Source: Muricea muricata
Lineage: Eukaryota > Cnidaria > Anthozoa > Malacalcyonacea > Plexauridae
Assembly (NCBI GenBank): GCA_963855995.1
Contig: OY979723.1
Location: 2,857,001-2,921,000, forward strand
Length of the DNA stretch: 64,000 nucleotides
Reading direction: 5' to 3'
Shown here: piece after piece, positions 1 through 13,300 of the stretch
How positions within the stretch are numbered: the stretch's first letter is position 1
Layout of the letters: each line of letters opens with the position of its first letter
The notes under the pieces: model-generated
The model's input: the letters and a program-made list of their open reading frames with translations, nothing else
Database searches by the model: none
Told to the model about the DNA's origin: nothing
Made by a program: the position numbers and the translations under genes

Positions 1-176
1 CTGTACCATTTCAATGCAAGATGAAAAATCTCATCAAGAAAGCGCTTTAACACAAAAGTATCAAAAACTTGTATTACATGCAGTTTAAAAGTTTTTTTGC
101 CACATCATTCAATAAAAATTTTCGTTTCATGAGCATATTTTCGACCAAACCAGCCGGAGAAATGAAAACAATTTAC

Positions 177-3100
177 CTGCAACCATCACAAGTTCCTTCA
201 GAACATTTTTCGGGAACAGCAAGTTTGGCCTAAAAATGCGGACACGAGATTAGGAAATAATCTAGTGAACATTAAACTTCGTGTTTCACGAGAGAAGGAA
301 GGTGCATGTGTTTGCCTTAGCAAATGCCACTTCTTTCTCTTTTCGCTATGATATCAGTTCTTTTTCTTCCGTGAAACACCAAATTTAATGGGCACGCAAA
401 AAATGTGAATGAAATACAGGGTGTATAACAAAAGGATAATCGTGATAAGTGCTCCAGGGCGCAAAATATTTAACATCCAAAAATAATTCTTAATTTTTGA
501 GAGACAAGGATTTTAGCTTTTGAATGTCACCGCTCTTATAAAATTTAAAGAAAAATTTAGCAGATACGATGTTAGTGGAAAATTGATGAAAAAATTAAAC
601 GCACAATGGTTAGCATTTGGTGGTACGGGATAGACCAAGTTCTGAAAACAGAGACATCATGGAATAAGAAGGATGAAACAAAGATTTGCGGTGCTAAACG
701 TTGTAGCAAAAGCTAGAGAAACAAGCCTAACATTGTATCAGCATGGAACATTAAGAGATGAACGGAAAACAGCGCACGAAAGAAATAATGGAATGAAAAT
801 ACCAAAGAAGGAAACCAACAAAAAATTATTCTTTGCTCATTTGAAAGAGTTTTTGACATAACTAACAAATTCTGGTTAAGATTTCTCATATCATGCTTGA
901 TTCTTGAGATGTTTCGACTCAAAAATATGCGAGCTCGAGCTGTCCGCCATCTTGGATAAATTCTCGAGCTTATTCATTGCATTTTACATGGCGTCTCGAG
1001 TGGGATAAGCCTTAAAAAAATAGAGTAAATATTAAACAAACAATATAGTTGGCTAAAATGCTTTTGCACAATTTATCATATCAAATAGCAAGTAGAAACG
1101 ATTTTATATTTCTTTGGAAATATCTCAATAATCAAGTAAGACATAAAAAAGCAGAAAAAGCTTTGTGAATTCTTTCAAAAGCTCCTTCAAATGAGCAAAA
1201 ATATTTTTTGTTGTCATTACACTTTAAAGGTTTAAAGTGAGAAATATTGCAGAGAAAATGAAGGAATCCAGGTTGAGATAGAAAGATCAGGGTCAATTGT
1301 ACGAAAGGTGAACAGCGCTATCTACCAGATATTGATTTTCTCAAACTTTCCTAAGCTGTTCAGTAACTGGTTAAATTTTTAGCTTGGCCAAAAACCCCAG
1401 CCATCTTTTGGTAAATACGTATGCCATCTAAAAACTGAAGAACATCCCCACATTTGATTTACCTCTTTTGGCTTGTGATGTGGATGGCAGACATGATGTA
1501 TGACAGTGGACCTTCCTTTCGGACACGCCTCGGTAAAACTGCAAAGCAATTATTTTTACTAAAAAAATTCGGTAAAGCAGACCTAACCAACAGGGTCCTG
1601 AGGATGAGCGTTTCTAGTCCCATTTCCCAGCCCATATTTTGACTAAATTCCAGTGTCCAAGTGCACAAATTCCATAGTCCTAGTGGCTGTATTGCTGAAA
1701 TCTTAATCCATTCCAATTTTGGGTTGTTTTTGGCTAATGAACCACGTTCCAGTGAATGGAATCTCCCTTTTCCAAACACAAAATAAGCAATTCCTAGCTC
1801 CCTTTTCACCATTTCAGAACACTCAATCCATGTTTTAATCAAAGATTAAGCAATATAAGTTTTGACTTTGTGTTTTAAAGACCACAAAAACTTTTGTTAC
1901 ACAAACAATTTACTTGAAATCGATGACTGTTAAAAGACGTGAGAGATCCTTACATTACGCCAGAGTCAAACAGTGAATTGCAATGCAATGTGGGAAACAT
2001 GTGGGAAAAATTTACCTTGTATTTATATGCATTGAAAACCGCGTAACGTAAGCATTTCTAAGGTCTATTAAATAACGAATAAAGATATTATAACGTTTAA
2101 TATATGACAGAACCTTTTAACAGCTAATAGGAAGTTAATTAAAATAACTATAAATCTATTAAAAACTAAGCATCAGAACTTACTCGTTTGTTTGGTAATA
2201 AAATGAAACGACTGTGGTATTAACGATGTCTTTATCAGACAGTATTTCATCATTAGCTTTCACTTCTCTCGTTGCGATTAGCATCAACTGTTCGCCAACA
2301 CTAACATGGAAAATTTAGAATTAGAGGCAGTTCACACTTAGTACGTTTTTATTAATTCCATCGAAAAGTTGAAAGATGTAATATTGAAATTAACTTACAG
2401 GCAAATAAGCACGTTAAAAAAGGCGTAACTTGTAAACAGCCATGTATAATCTGAGACTCATTTACTACAAGACTGTATACCGTTTATTATTATCAGTAAT
2501 ACCATGGTTTTCAAGAATATAACTTTCACCTCCCTCGGTTCGCGGGAGATTTAATCACTACATAACAGACGTGAGACCAAATTAACTGACCGTCACGTGC
2601 ATTGTGTAATAGAATGCATGATCAATGATGTATACAACAATTTTCCATTGTCGGAAATTCGTTTGGAAATCAACAATTCTGAATATAGGTGTGACAGTAC
2701 CGGCTGCATGTGCATGGATGCATATAAAATGAATTACTTTTTAACTCAACTCAAGTCTTGTTTTTGGACGCTCACTAAGAATGATATGGCGGATAAACGT
2801 TTCTCGTTTGTTACGGAAGTAAATGTTCAGAAGTAGACGTTACTTTCTTTCAGTGGCGGATCTAGCGTAAGTCAAAATAAATTACCACAGCTCATTCTAG
2901 GATATATTTACATTTTAAAATACCTTCAAAGCAACTTCATTGGTCAGATATTATTCTTTTGAAATTCTTAACCTATGGCATTGTTATAAAGTTATTTTGA
3001 ATTTAAATTTGAGCTGCTGTAATTTATTTTGACTTACCCTGGATCCGCCACTGCTTTCTTTATAATATAGTTGTGTGACTTCTTCAGTGAAAAGTGAATA

Positions 3101-4370
3101 TTAATAGGGTCGAGTAATTAACACTATATCTTAATGTCATTAACATTCTAGCGTGATTGTTTTGTTTGTGTGTAAAAGCTATTAAGAAAACTCTTTGTCG
3201 TGTCTTTGAATTTTGCCTCATGACTTTTAATCAGGGAGAAATCAGAAATCTGTCCGGATTTGCCGGGAGAATTAGAGATCTCCCCGCTTAGCAGGGAATA
3301 TCGTGATTAAACATGCACCCGGCGAGAACAAAAAACCTGAAATGATCACGGTATTATTTTGTTAATAAATCGTCTTTTATTGCCTGGCAGCCTGCGAGAG
3401 TAGCAGGATGTAGCATGCATTCCTGCGAATTTTATTTGCAGTTGTTCAATGCACCCTATATACTATAACTGTTACCTCATTGGTTGTGCAGCAAGATTGT
3501 TTCCTGTTTCCCGTTTTGGTATGATTGTCATACGACAAATACTGTAGTTGAACGTCTCTCTCGCCTGTTGAAATATTGTATATGAGTTTTAGCACTAACA
3601 GGAGGTTGAATCGTGGCAGTAAAGAACTTATAGAAGTCCCTGACCAGTTTAAATTACAAAAATTTGTTTGGTTTACGTTTTTGTTTATCTCAACACTGAA
3701 TCAACTGGACATGATCCTTACTGGACCCTCTATAGGGAACAGTTTAGAACTGATAGAACAATCCATTCCTCTATAGAGAACAGTTTAGAACTGACAGAAT
3801 TATCCATTATAAGGAAAGTTAGTTCAGTTTAGGTTTCTTCCTGTAGTAACACTCGATCAGTAAGAGGTGATTCTTACTGGACTTCTAGGGAGGACAATTT
3901 AGAACTGGTACCGGATTATCCAGGTAAGTTTAGTTTAGGTTCCTTCTGTAGTAACACTGGATCAATCAGAGACGATCAATCAGAAAGAAGAATTTAGAAT
4001 TGAGTTATCTGGCAACGTTGAATAAATACGAAATGATCCTAACTGGTCTTCTAGAAAGAACAAGTTATTTATAGAATTGATCGATCCAGTATAATAGTAT
4101 ATGCGTAGATGCATGGTAACCCTGGATCAATAAGAGATGATCTTTGAAGACAATTTCACGACTAATAGAGTTAGCCAGTATAAAAGGTTTCTAAGAAGAA
4201 ACTGATGCAAAACTAATCGGAATATTACCTGAAGATTGCCATTCATGCTGACATTTCTATAACAAGATGCTTTGGCTAAAGGACCCTTCTGACAAAAGCT
4301 GATGTTAAAGTGATGGTAGTACTTTGTCCCTTGTGATGTGAAGAGCGCACTGGTCTTTAGGCTGTGAAAC
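177..4370 (-). CDS. ELAPOR: ELAPOR exons 19-23: late luminal region, continues off the left edge
   Basis: Exons: 19 4229-4370 (FTSQGTKYYHHFNISFC), 20 3476-3564 (NYSICRMTIIPKRETGNN), 21 2184-2300 (SVGEQLMLIATREV ... VVSFYYQTN), 22 1463-1538 (ACPKGRSTVIHHVCHP), 23 177-229 (VPEKCSEGTCDGC). All phases close (0, 2, 2, 0, 2). The order and spacing of the cysteines follow the human protein up to the CSDGTCDGC segment, after which the family has a short luminal stretch, one membrane span and a cytosolic tail. None of that is visible in bases 1-176, so it must lie further left. A hAT-like MITE (2851-3053) sits in intron 20. Confidence 0.9.
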
Positions 4371-7300
4371 CTGGAATAATATAAATAAAGAATAACGAAA
4401 ATAAAACCATTCCATCCGTAATGTATGCTCTGTAATAATATATGTTCTGTAACAAGTGAGGACAAGCAAAAGTTAGCTGAAGCCGCGAGAATGATATGTT
4501 TTCGGATGCTCAAGTGAACGATGGCTTTGGATCCATGTGTGAAGACTGAAGAGTCTCATTAATGCTTCGGTCAAAACAAAAGAAAATGGACGAGAGCCAG
4601 GTTTTTTAAATGGCGGCTGTTTTTCAAGAATCTTAAAACGAGAACGAATTAACAACTAGGGACATTATTTTACAACATTCCAAAACCTTACCCTAACCCT
4701 TACCGTGAACCTGACCTCAATTTAGGAATGTTATAAATACCAGTCTAGTTGTTGATTCGTTCTCGTTTTAAGAATTTTGAAAAACAGCCGCCATCTTGAA
4801 AAGCTACCCCTCTACAATTCCTTTTAGCCATGACCTTAATGTTTGTCGTCAGAAACTCTAGGTTTACCAGTAGCGAAGCCAGCTCAACAATTTAGTCATG
4901 CTATGCAAATTTAAATTATTATTATTAATTTCTTTGGAAATTGATTAATTTATACGGTCTATAAACACAGAAAAATTTGCATTTGCATGACCAAATGTCG
5001 GGCTGGCTTCGCCACTGAGGTTTGTCGACTTCAAGAGTGTATAATTCCCAAAGGAGAAGGAAAACAAAGGAAATCGTGGCCGTGAAGGAGTCTTCATAAA
5101 CGATCAAGGTCCACGCGTACGTTGATTTACACAAAACTTTTGCCTTGATTTTTTCACCTTAACTATGTTTTATTTTTTTCTCGTAAATCAACTCACAAGT
5201 TGGATATAAAATGGGTCGTTTTCTAATTGCATTTAAAATACTGGCGTCTGGCGAACTGAGCTACGCAATCAGGTCGGTTCGAATATGTGATATTTTAAAA
5301 CCAAGTCTGAGCTAGTGGCGAGTCTGACCGGTAGATGTCATTGACACTTCAATTAAAGTGCCTATATGAAGTGAAATTTTGTCTAACTATTTAATGATTG
5401 TGTGGCAAAAAGATCGCTCAAAATCCCAGTGTAAGTTCCACTTCTCTTTATTCTCTAGATATTCAACTTCATTCGATGTGCAAATTACGCAGCTTATGAC
5501 ATCACCGTACATAACAACCTTTCAATTCAAACACCATCAGCAATTGATCAATATACTCCGCACAAAAGTGCAGACACAAAGCGATCAATCGCAGTTTACA
5601 AACCTACAGCACAGTTTTAGATTTTAATTTCTTGTTATCATATGCTACAAAATTAGCCAAGGTACTCATTATGCACAGTGATGTCATAACTTGTGTAATT
5701 GACATATCGCTATCTCGAGAAGGAAGAGAACTAGAGAAATTGTACCAAATAACTTACACTGTCATTTTAAGTGATCTTTGCAATGCAATCAATAAATAGT
5801 TGCACAAAGTTTCGTTTCATAGGCACTTTAATGAAGTATCTATCGATCTGCTACAACATATATATTTCATTCCTGGGTTATTGTAAAATTTTAATTCCCA
5901 TGTATTATTTAGCTATTAGGGAGCTTACGCAACTAAAAAGGCGACGTCCCGACCACAGTTAAATAAACTCCTCAAATATCTTCCTGTACCATGGAATTCT
6001 TGTCTTGTATTTACTTTCATATGAATATATAAAAGTCTCGAACGAGTAAAAAAGCGCTTTTAATTAACGTTTAGAGAAACTTTAGTTACTTTGCTAAAAA
6101 TACTGCCTATCACAACTTGAGTTGCTAGCGTATTGTACAGGCTGAAAATGTGTTTTTTGGCTTTGTCCACAACGCTTGGACGACGTGTAAACGCTCTGCT
6201 AAACGTTTAAAGGCGGATTTCCATTCAGTGCAAAATGTCGCGCGATCGACTTTTATAGCGAGCGCTTTCTTTTGAATTAGAAACAGTCAAGCGGAACAAA
6301 TCTCATTAGCTGTGGTTGACTTCACACATTTCAAAAGAAAGCGCTCGCTAAAAATCGATCGCGCGACATTTTGCACTGAATGGAAATCCGCCTTAATAGT
6401 GTATTTCTATTGTGCTAAAGATTTATAATGCAATTGTATTGGCAGGAGTCTTTAGGCCTGTTTTATAAGTCGCATTTCAATCGCGTCGAATGCAATAAAA
6501 TATCGTATTATCTATTGTTTCAATGCATTCGACGTGACTGACATGCGACGTGTAAAACAGGCCTTACACTCCCTATTAATACTAACTAGTCCAGGATGGC
6601 ATTTAAGAATCATCAATATTCAACATTCAATTTGCGTGTTTCCGGGGAAACACTTTCACGGTTGGTTAACAGGAGATTTGTAACATCTACTGGGAAAAAA
6701 CTTTTCATTGGCTCTTCAACTGCAATATAAGTATGCCAAGGTCTCTCGGGCTTTCGTCATTCTCGACTGGCTAGTTCATAGCACGGTATGGTGAACTTCT
6801 AGCAAAAATTAGGCAAACAAACGATGGATTTTGATGCAGCTAGTCTTTTCAGCATTGCAGTTTTGACTGTGATGTGTGTTCTTTTTGTGTTCACCCGTGC
6901 TAAACGTCTTGCAAAACCTAACACTGTTCGACGACGCATTGACGGTGTCATCGATTTACTAGATGAACTGTCTGTCGAAAGAGGAGGCACTGGAAATCTA
7001 TGTCTAATGGCATGTTTGAATTCCAAACAGAGTCTGTCCCGGCAACACGTTCGTGATGCACTTGTATTGCTCGCCAAGCGACAACCGATGCTTCGAGCGA
7101 TCAGAATAACGGAAGAAAACGGCGATAAGTATTTTGAGATCAAAGAAATCAGTGAAGTGGTCGCAATGTTAGACATAACTTCTTCAGATGTAAAGAGTTC
7201 TGAATGGAAAGACGTATGGTTCGAATATACAGCAAAACAACTTGGAAATGGTCTGCTGTGGCGAGTTGTGATGCTACAAGAGGAATTTCTACCGGACACT

Positions 7301-10300
7301 CAAAATTATGCAAATACCTTAATGTTCACTTTCAACCATTCCATTACTGACGGCGTCTCAAGCATTAACTTTTGCAAGCAGCTTTTGAGTTACATGAACG
7401 AACTTGCAAACGGCGCCACTGCTGACAAAGAAGTCCTTAGTTTCGACATGCAGCCGTATTTTCACGATGCCATAGCGCGCAAACGAGCATGGCATGCGGT
7501 GTTAAAATTCCTACTGACCTACTGCGGCCTGCGACCTATTTTAAGATTTGCGATGAAGAAGCTGATCTCGCGTGAATTTCGAACGATGAAATGCAATCCA
7601 TACTACGCCCAGTTCCCCCCTGCTCTCGATGTGTCGAGCTTCGCGGGACCAATGCGACTGAACACGAAAGTCTTCACCGAGCAAGAAACAAAGAATATTC
7701 TTCAAGCATGCAAAGTGAATCGTTGCACGGTAACTGGAGCGCTCACGGCGGCGGCAAATCTTGCTTTCTGTGAGCTGATACGAGACGGTCTGAAACAGAA
7801 CGAAGCCCCTAAGATACAGTGGGAATTTGCGATCAACGCTAAGCGCTTATGCGACCCCAAACCGAGCGATGAGTACATTGGCTATTACGTTTACATGTGT
7901 GAGGAACTTTTCATGGACTATCGCAAGCCTGGCGCGATTGCCGACTTTTGGAAACTGGCCCAAGAAACCACGGCAGAAATTCGAGATAACGTGAAAGCCG
8001 AAAGATATGTCGTTAAGGAAGCACTGTTGTTTAAACTTTTGACGCCGAAAGAGGGATTCGATCTCGTCGATCGCGAGACGTTAGTTCGAATCTCATCTTG
8101 TAATCTCGTATCGAGTATGGGTTCGTTCGACTTTGGGGCAGACGAGCAACAACGCTATGAACTGAACGAATGTTTTGTCAACGTTGTCGGCCATGGCTAT
8201 CCCGTAACCTTCTCGCATCATAACCACACCATCAATGGTAAAATGGGCTGGCAAATTAGCTACGACGCGTCCAGGGTTCAAATTCAGCACGCGGAAAAGT
8301 TTGCGAATCTTTGCTTTGCTAGATTTATTGAAATAGCTGCCGGTCGTGCGTAGTCGGACAAGACTCAGTCATTCGGAACTGCTTTGGACAGCCCCAGATA
8401 AAGAATGACTAAAAGAATGGCCAAATTATACAATATGTTCAAAGAATCTCAGTATTAGTATTATAGACTTATAGTATCATTTTCCCCATAATTTAGTTTC
8501 ATGTGATAATTTAATAAAGAAAAATTCAGCAAATTGTATGTAGAAGACGCAGCGAAAGACATGTGTGCATGTGTTGAAGAGTATTTTCTCATTTGATAAC
8601 TTATCTCAGGTAAGTTATCGAGGCAAGTGATTTATGGATACTCGATAAATTGGCTCACTGGTGGAAATATGCAATTTTGACAGCCTATTTTTATTTGATT
8701 TCTATGCTCTATTTATTTCTTTAAAAGTTTTGCAAACATGGTGGCATTCGAAAACTAAAAGTCTGGTCTTTCCGACTGGGAAAGAATGATTTATGTAGAC
8801 TAATTACCGAACGCACTGGAGCTAGCAGTCCAAAGCAGGGTTGCCAGATTTCTTGAATAATTAAGCCAAACCATCATTAGTGCTGTCAAAAAACAAAGAA
8901 AACAAAAGGCAAATACAATGGAAAACAACGGAGCATTGTTAAAAGTTTGGCTAATTTATGCATGCAATCTGGCAACCCTGGTCCAAAGTTTGATTGCTAT
9001 TTTTGATATTTATCAATGGGCAGTCCTCGTGACGAACACTTCCAATTCAAACCAATATCTCAAGTGCATCAAGCGTCAAACAAAGAAAGCCATGGAAAAA
9101 TGTCGATGTCATTAATGGCGTTCTCATCAACTTCCGTTACGCCATTGCATACATAATTATAATTCGATTATATAATTTTACAAAAAACTTTCTCTCACAG
9201 TGGTATAATAGTAACTATGTGTTTTATCTGTAAATACATTGTGAACGACAGTTTAACTTAATGCACATTAACATAGCATGCAATGGAAAATAAGTTGCTA
9301 ATTATTTGTAAAATCTTGGCAACTGTTTGCAAAGCACAAGAATGTCAATTGACAAGCAAATGACAAGGAAGTTAATTTCTCGGGGAAAATAACTTTACTG
9401 CATACTATGTGAATTCTGGTTTACAAATTGTTGTCAAAAAAAAATCACAATTATAATACTCTAATGAAAAGCTATTTTGAATCTACATACTACGTCAACG
9501 ACATTTAAATAATTACCATTATTATTAATAATTACTCAAAAATTACTCGTGTTTAAAAATTACATAACGTTCACAATGTGAAGCAATGAAATTTTGGTAA
9601 TTACAACATGTTTAGACCAATATGAATAGATAGTCTTTCTACGGAAATAAATTTTGATTTTTTCCGTAGTATTCTGCGTGCACCATTGATATTCTGCACT
9701 CGTCGTACACCCATTCACAAACGATCTTATGTATGTTATCATACCTTTTCGTACTGTTCTAGACTTGCAAGCAATGTGCAAGTCAAGAATTATTCTTGGG
9801 TATACATTTTCCTTTCGTATCAGTTTAGGGTCTCTTTACGGGATAGAATTAGTAATTGGTTATGTGGGAACATTTTATCCACTTGACACGCATTGTCAGT
9901 AAAAAGTTGTGGCACTGTTTACCCGCTTGTGAGAGTTGTTAAAAATAACTGAGCACGACTTTGAACTTTACCCCCTTAACCGGGCTAGCGCGCTTCCGAT
10001 TGTCTTACAAGGAGTTATTTTCACACAATTTTCTTCCCATTTTTATCACGTCACGAGGGACTTCGCCTTATCTCTTATTTTCAAGTACATTTTCATGAAC
10101 ATGATGAATGCTACTGCATTAATTTGTGAAGAAGTGAAAGTCAGTGTCTTTTTACGCATGTTTTTTTTTTAACATTGTCGAGAGCACGAGGAGCGATGTA
10201 CTCCGGGCTCCTTTTGCCAGCGGAAACCGCACACAGAATAGTTAGCAATCCGCTATGAGACCCAACCCGAATGTTGCAAGCCAGACATCCTGTAAATTCT

Positions 10301-13300
10301 TGGGATTATCAGTGCTAGTGAAAGGGCAGTGACCTCTATATAATTACACCTGGAACGTTAACTTGGCCGCCATCTTTGAAGAACAATTGAAGGCCGCCAT
10401 TGATGACCAGGAGCTGAACAAGTAACCAATTTTAAAACACTGTTTTCAACCGTAGAATCGCGCCCTTTTAATTGCGTCTTTTAATTTTAGAAGATATTTT
10501 ACTTAAAACGGGGTTAAAAGAGCGCGCTATTCCAGGGCTGAAAACAACACCAAAATGGGTGACTTTTGTGGTTACTTATCAATAGCAGCCTTCAATTTGG
10601 CTGCAAAGATGGCGGCCAAGTTATCGTTCCAAGTCTAATTATATATATAGAGTTCACTGGTAAAAAATGACCATAGTGCATTAAAAGTTAAACATACAAA
10701 GATACTTAACAATAATGGACTAGTTTTACACACAAGTCGCCGAACAGGGAAACATTTACAAATTTTCTCCAAATCTAATTTCCTCCGCTTTGGAGCACAC
10801 TACACAGCTAAATGTCTGTGAAACACAATTCTGTCTAACTATTTGTTGACTGAATTGCATTACAACTTTCTAAATCCTTCTCAAGGTATTCAACTTCATT
10901 CGATATGAAAGTTACACAACTTATGACATCTCTGTGCATAATGAGTTTCTTCAAGATTGCTGATTTTGTGGCATATAACAGTGAAAAATAATCAGAACTG
11001 CCTGTACGTGTGTAAACTACGATTAATCGCTTGGTCTCTGCATTTTTGGGCGGAATATGCCGATCACGCTAATTTAAATAAACGACGATTTTTCAAAAGT
11101 CATTATTCACAGAGATGTCATAAGTTGGGTAATTTGCGTATCGAATAAAGTTGAATATATTGAGGAGAGAGTTAGAAATACAATTCTATCAAAAAAGTTA
11201 AAAGCGAATTTTGCAATGCAAACAATAAATAGTTGAACAAGCCTTCGTTTAATAGGCATTTATTATAAATTGATTATAGTTGACTCTTTAAGTTGTTTCT
11301 TAAACGTTACCACGAGCAATTTGTTCAAAATTGCCAAAGCAAAGATCAGCAAACTTTCGGGCATGGTCGTTCTCAACTCGCGACGCATCATGGGTAATTT
11401 GCCAGCTCATTTTACCATTTATGGTATGATTAGAATGCGAGAAGGTAGGGGGAAAACCATGATTGGCAACCTGGATGGAACATCCCTGCAGCTTGTAGGG
11501 ATTTTGCCGACTTTCTGCGCCGAAATCGAAGGCGCCATAACTCGCCACTGAATTGCAACATGAGAGGCTAATCGCCGTTTTGCGATCAATGGCGGAAACC
11601 GCATCGTCTGGTTTTAAAACGTTGTACAACACCGTTTCTGCGGTGACAAACCCCTCAGAATTGACGACATTCTGTATTTCTTTGGTAGTTTTTTGGGCAA
11701 CTTTCCAAAAATCAACATCATCAGTACCAGACAGGTACTTCGTACACAATTCACCAGATGCATAAACAAAGAGCCCTAGGTATTCCTCGTGTGGCTTGGG
11801 GTCGTAAAATCGCTGGGCGTTAATGGTAAACTCCCATCTTATCTTTGTGTCTTCGATGCGGCTGGTACCATCTCGCACAAGTTCACAAAAAGCGAGGTTC
11901 GCGGCAGCCGCCAGAGCCCCTGTTACAGTGCAATGATTTGCTTTGCACGCTCGAAGAATGTTCTTTGTTTCATTCTCAGTAAAAATTTTCATATTCAGGC
12001 GACACGGTCCGACAAAGCTGGAGACATCGAGAGGCGGTGGGTGCTGAGCGTAGTATGGATTGTATTTCACCGTTTTACAGTAGAAATAAGCCATTCTCTT
12101 CACCGGAATCCTTAAAATCGATCGAAGCCCACAGAAGGTCAGCACGAAATTTAATACCAACTGCCGGGTTCGTTTCCGCGAGATAACATCGTGAAAATAA
12201 GGCAGCAAGCTCAGACTAAGAACTTCTTTGTCTACTATGGCACCGTTTGCTAGTTCGTTCATGTTGTGGAGAAACTGCTTGCAAAATTTTACGCTAGAAA
12301 TGCCGTCAATAATGGAATGTTTGAAACAGAGCATCAAGGTGTTTACATAATCTTGAGTGTCCGGTCTAAATTCCTTTTGTAGCATCACAACTCGCCATAA
12401 CAAACTACTTCCAAATTGCTTTGCCGTATATTCGAACCAGACATCTTTCCAATCCGAACTCTTCACATCAGAACAAGTTATATCTAACATTGTAACCACT
12501 TCACTGATTTCTTTGATCTCAAAATACCTATCACCGTTTTCGCTCGTTATTCTGCTCGCTCGAAGCACCGGCTGTCGCTTGGCTAGCAACATAAGCGCAT
12601 CGCGAACGTGCTGATGTGAGAGACTTTGTTTCGAAGTTAAAGATAGGGCAACACATATATTCCCCAAGCCACCTCTTTCGTCAGAAAACACATCAAATAG
12701 TGTCTCAAAACTGCCAAGAGGGCGTCCAACTGCACCAGGTTTTAGAAGCGGTTTTCTCCTTGCTTTGCCAAACGTAAAATTAGCTCATTTGTACACGAGG
12801 AATATACACATTGCGGTCAAAAGCAGTTGAGGAAAGTAGGCAATGTTAAGCACCATAAGCCAAGCCATGCTTTTTCTACCTTGATATTGAAAGCGAGCTT
12901 GAAAGAAAGCTTATAATCTTGATCATTCTAACTTTTCGTTGCCAGAACCGAGCTGACTCGCTTACCGGTCCAGCTTTCTTTGCATATACTGAATTTGATA
13001 TTTCTGGTTGGTCTGTGATTCGTCATTGACACGTCTGCCCTAATTAGACGTATTTCCCTCGGGCATTAGTAGCTATTTTCAATATTTCCGGCGATGACTT
13101 GCTCTGTTTAGAGCACTGGTTAGGAAAATAGCGGCCTGCGACAGTGGCGAACACTTTAATTACGGTATTTTTCGTCTTCCTGTCTGTATTTGTAGTGTCT
13201 ATACTCTATATTGTATAAGCATATTGTAGCGTATTATGGTAATTTGAGCATACTGTAGGGCCTACAATATGCTCAAATTACCATAATACAATGTAGGGTA

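Noticed and set aside
1459..1842. 127-residue minus-strand frame as a gene
   Set aside because: Its 3' end overlaps ELAPOR exon 22 (1463-1538) in part; the rest is a dispersed repeat also seen near 17635-17740.
4127..4513. 128-residue minus-strand frame taken as a gene of its own
   Set aside because: Only its middle (4229-4370) is coding: ELAPOR exon 19 with splice sites at both ends.
12770..12800. A short intron removing the TGA of the second acyltransferase
   Set aside because: GT and AG around the stop would give an intron of about a dozen bases, too short to splice; no longer option keeps the homologous frame.
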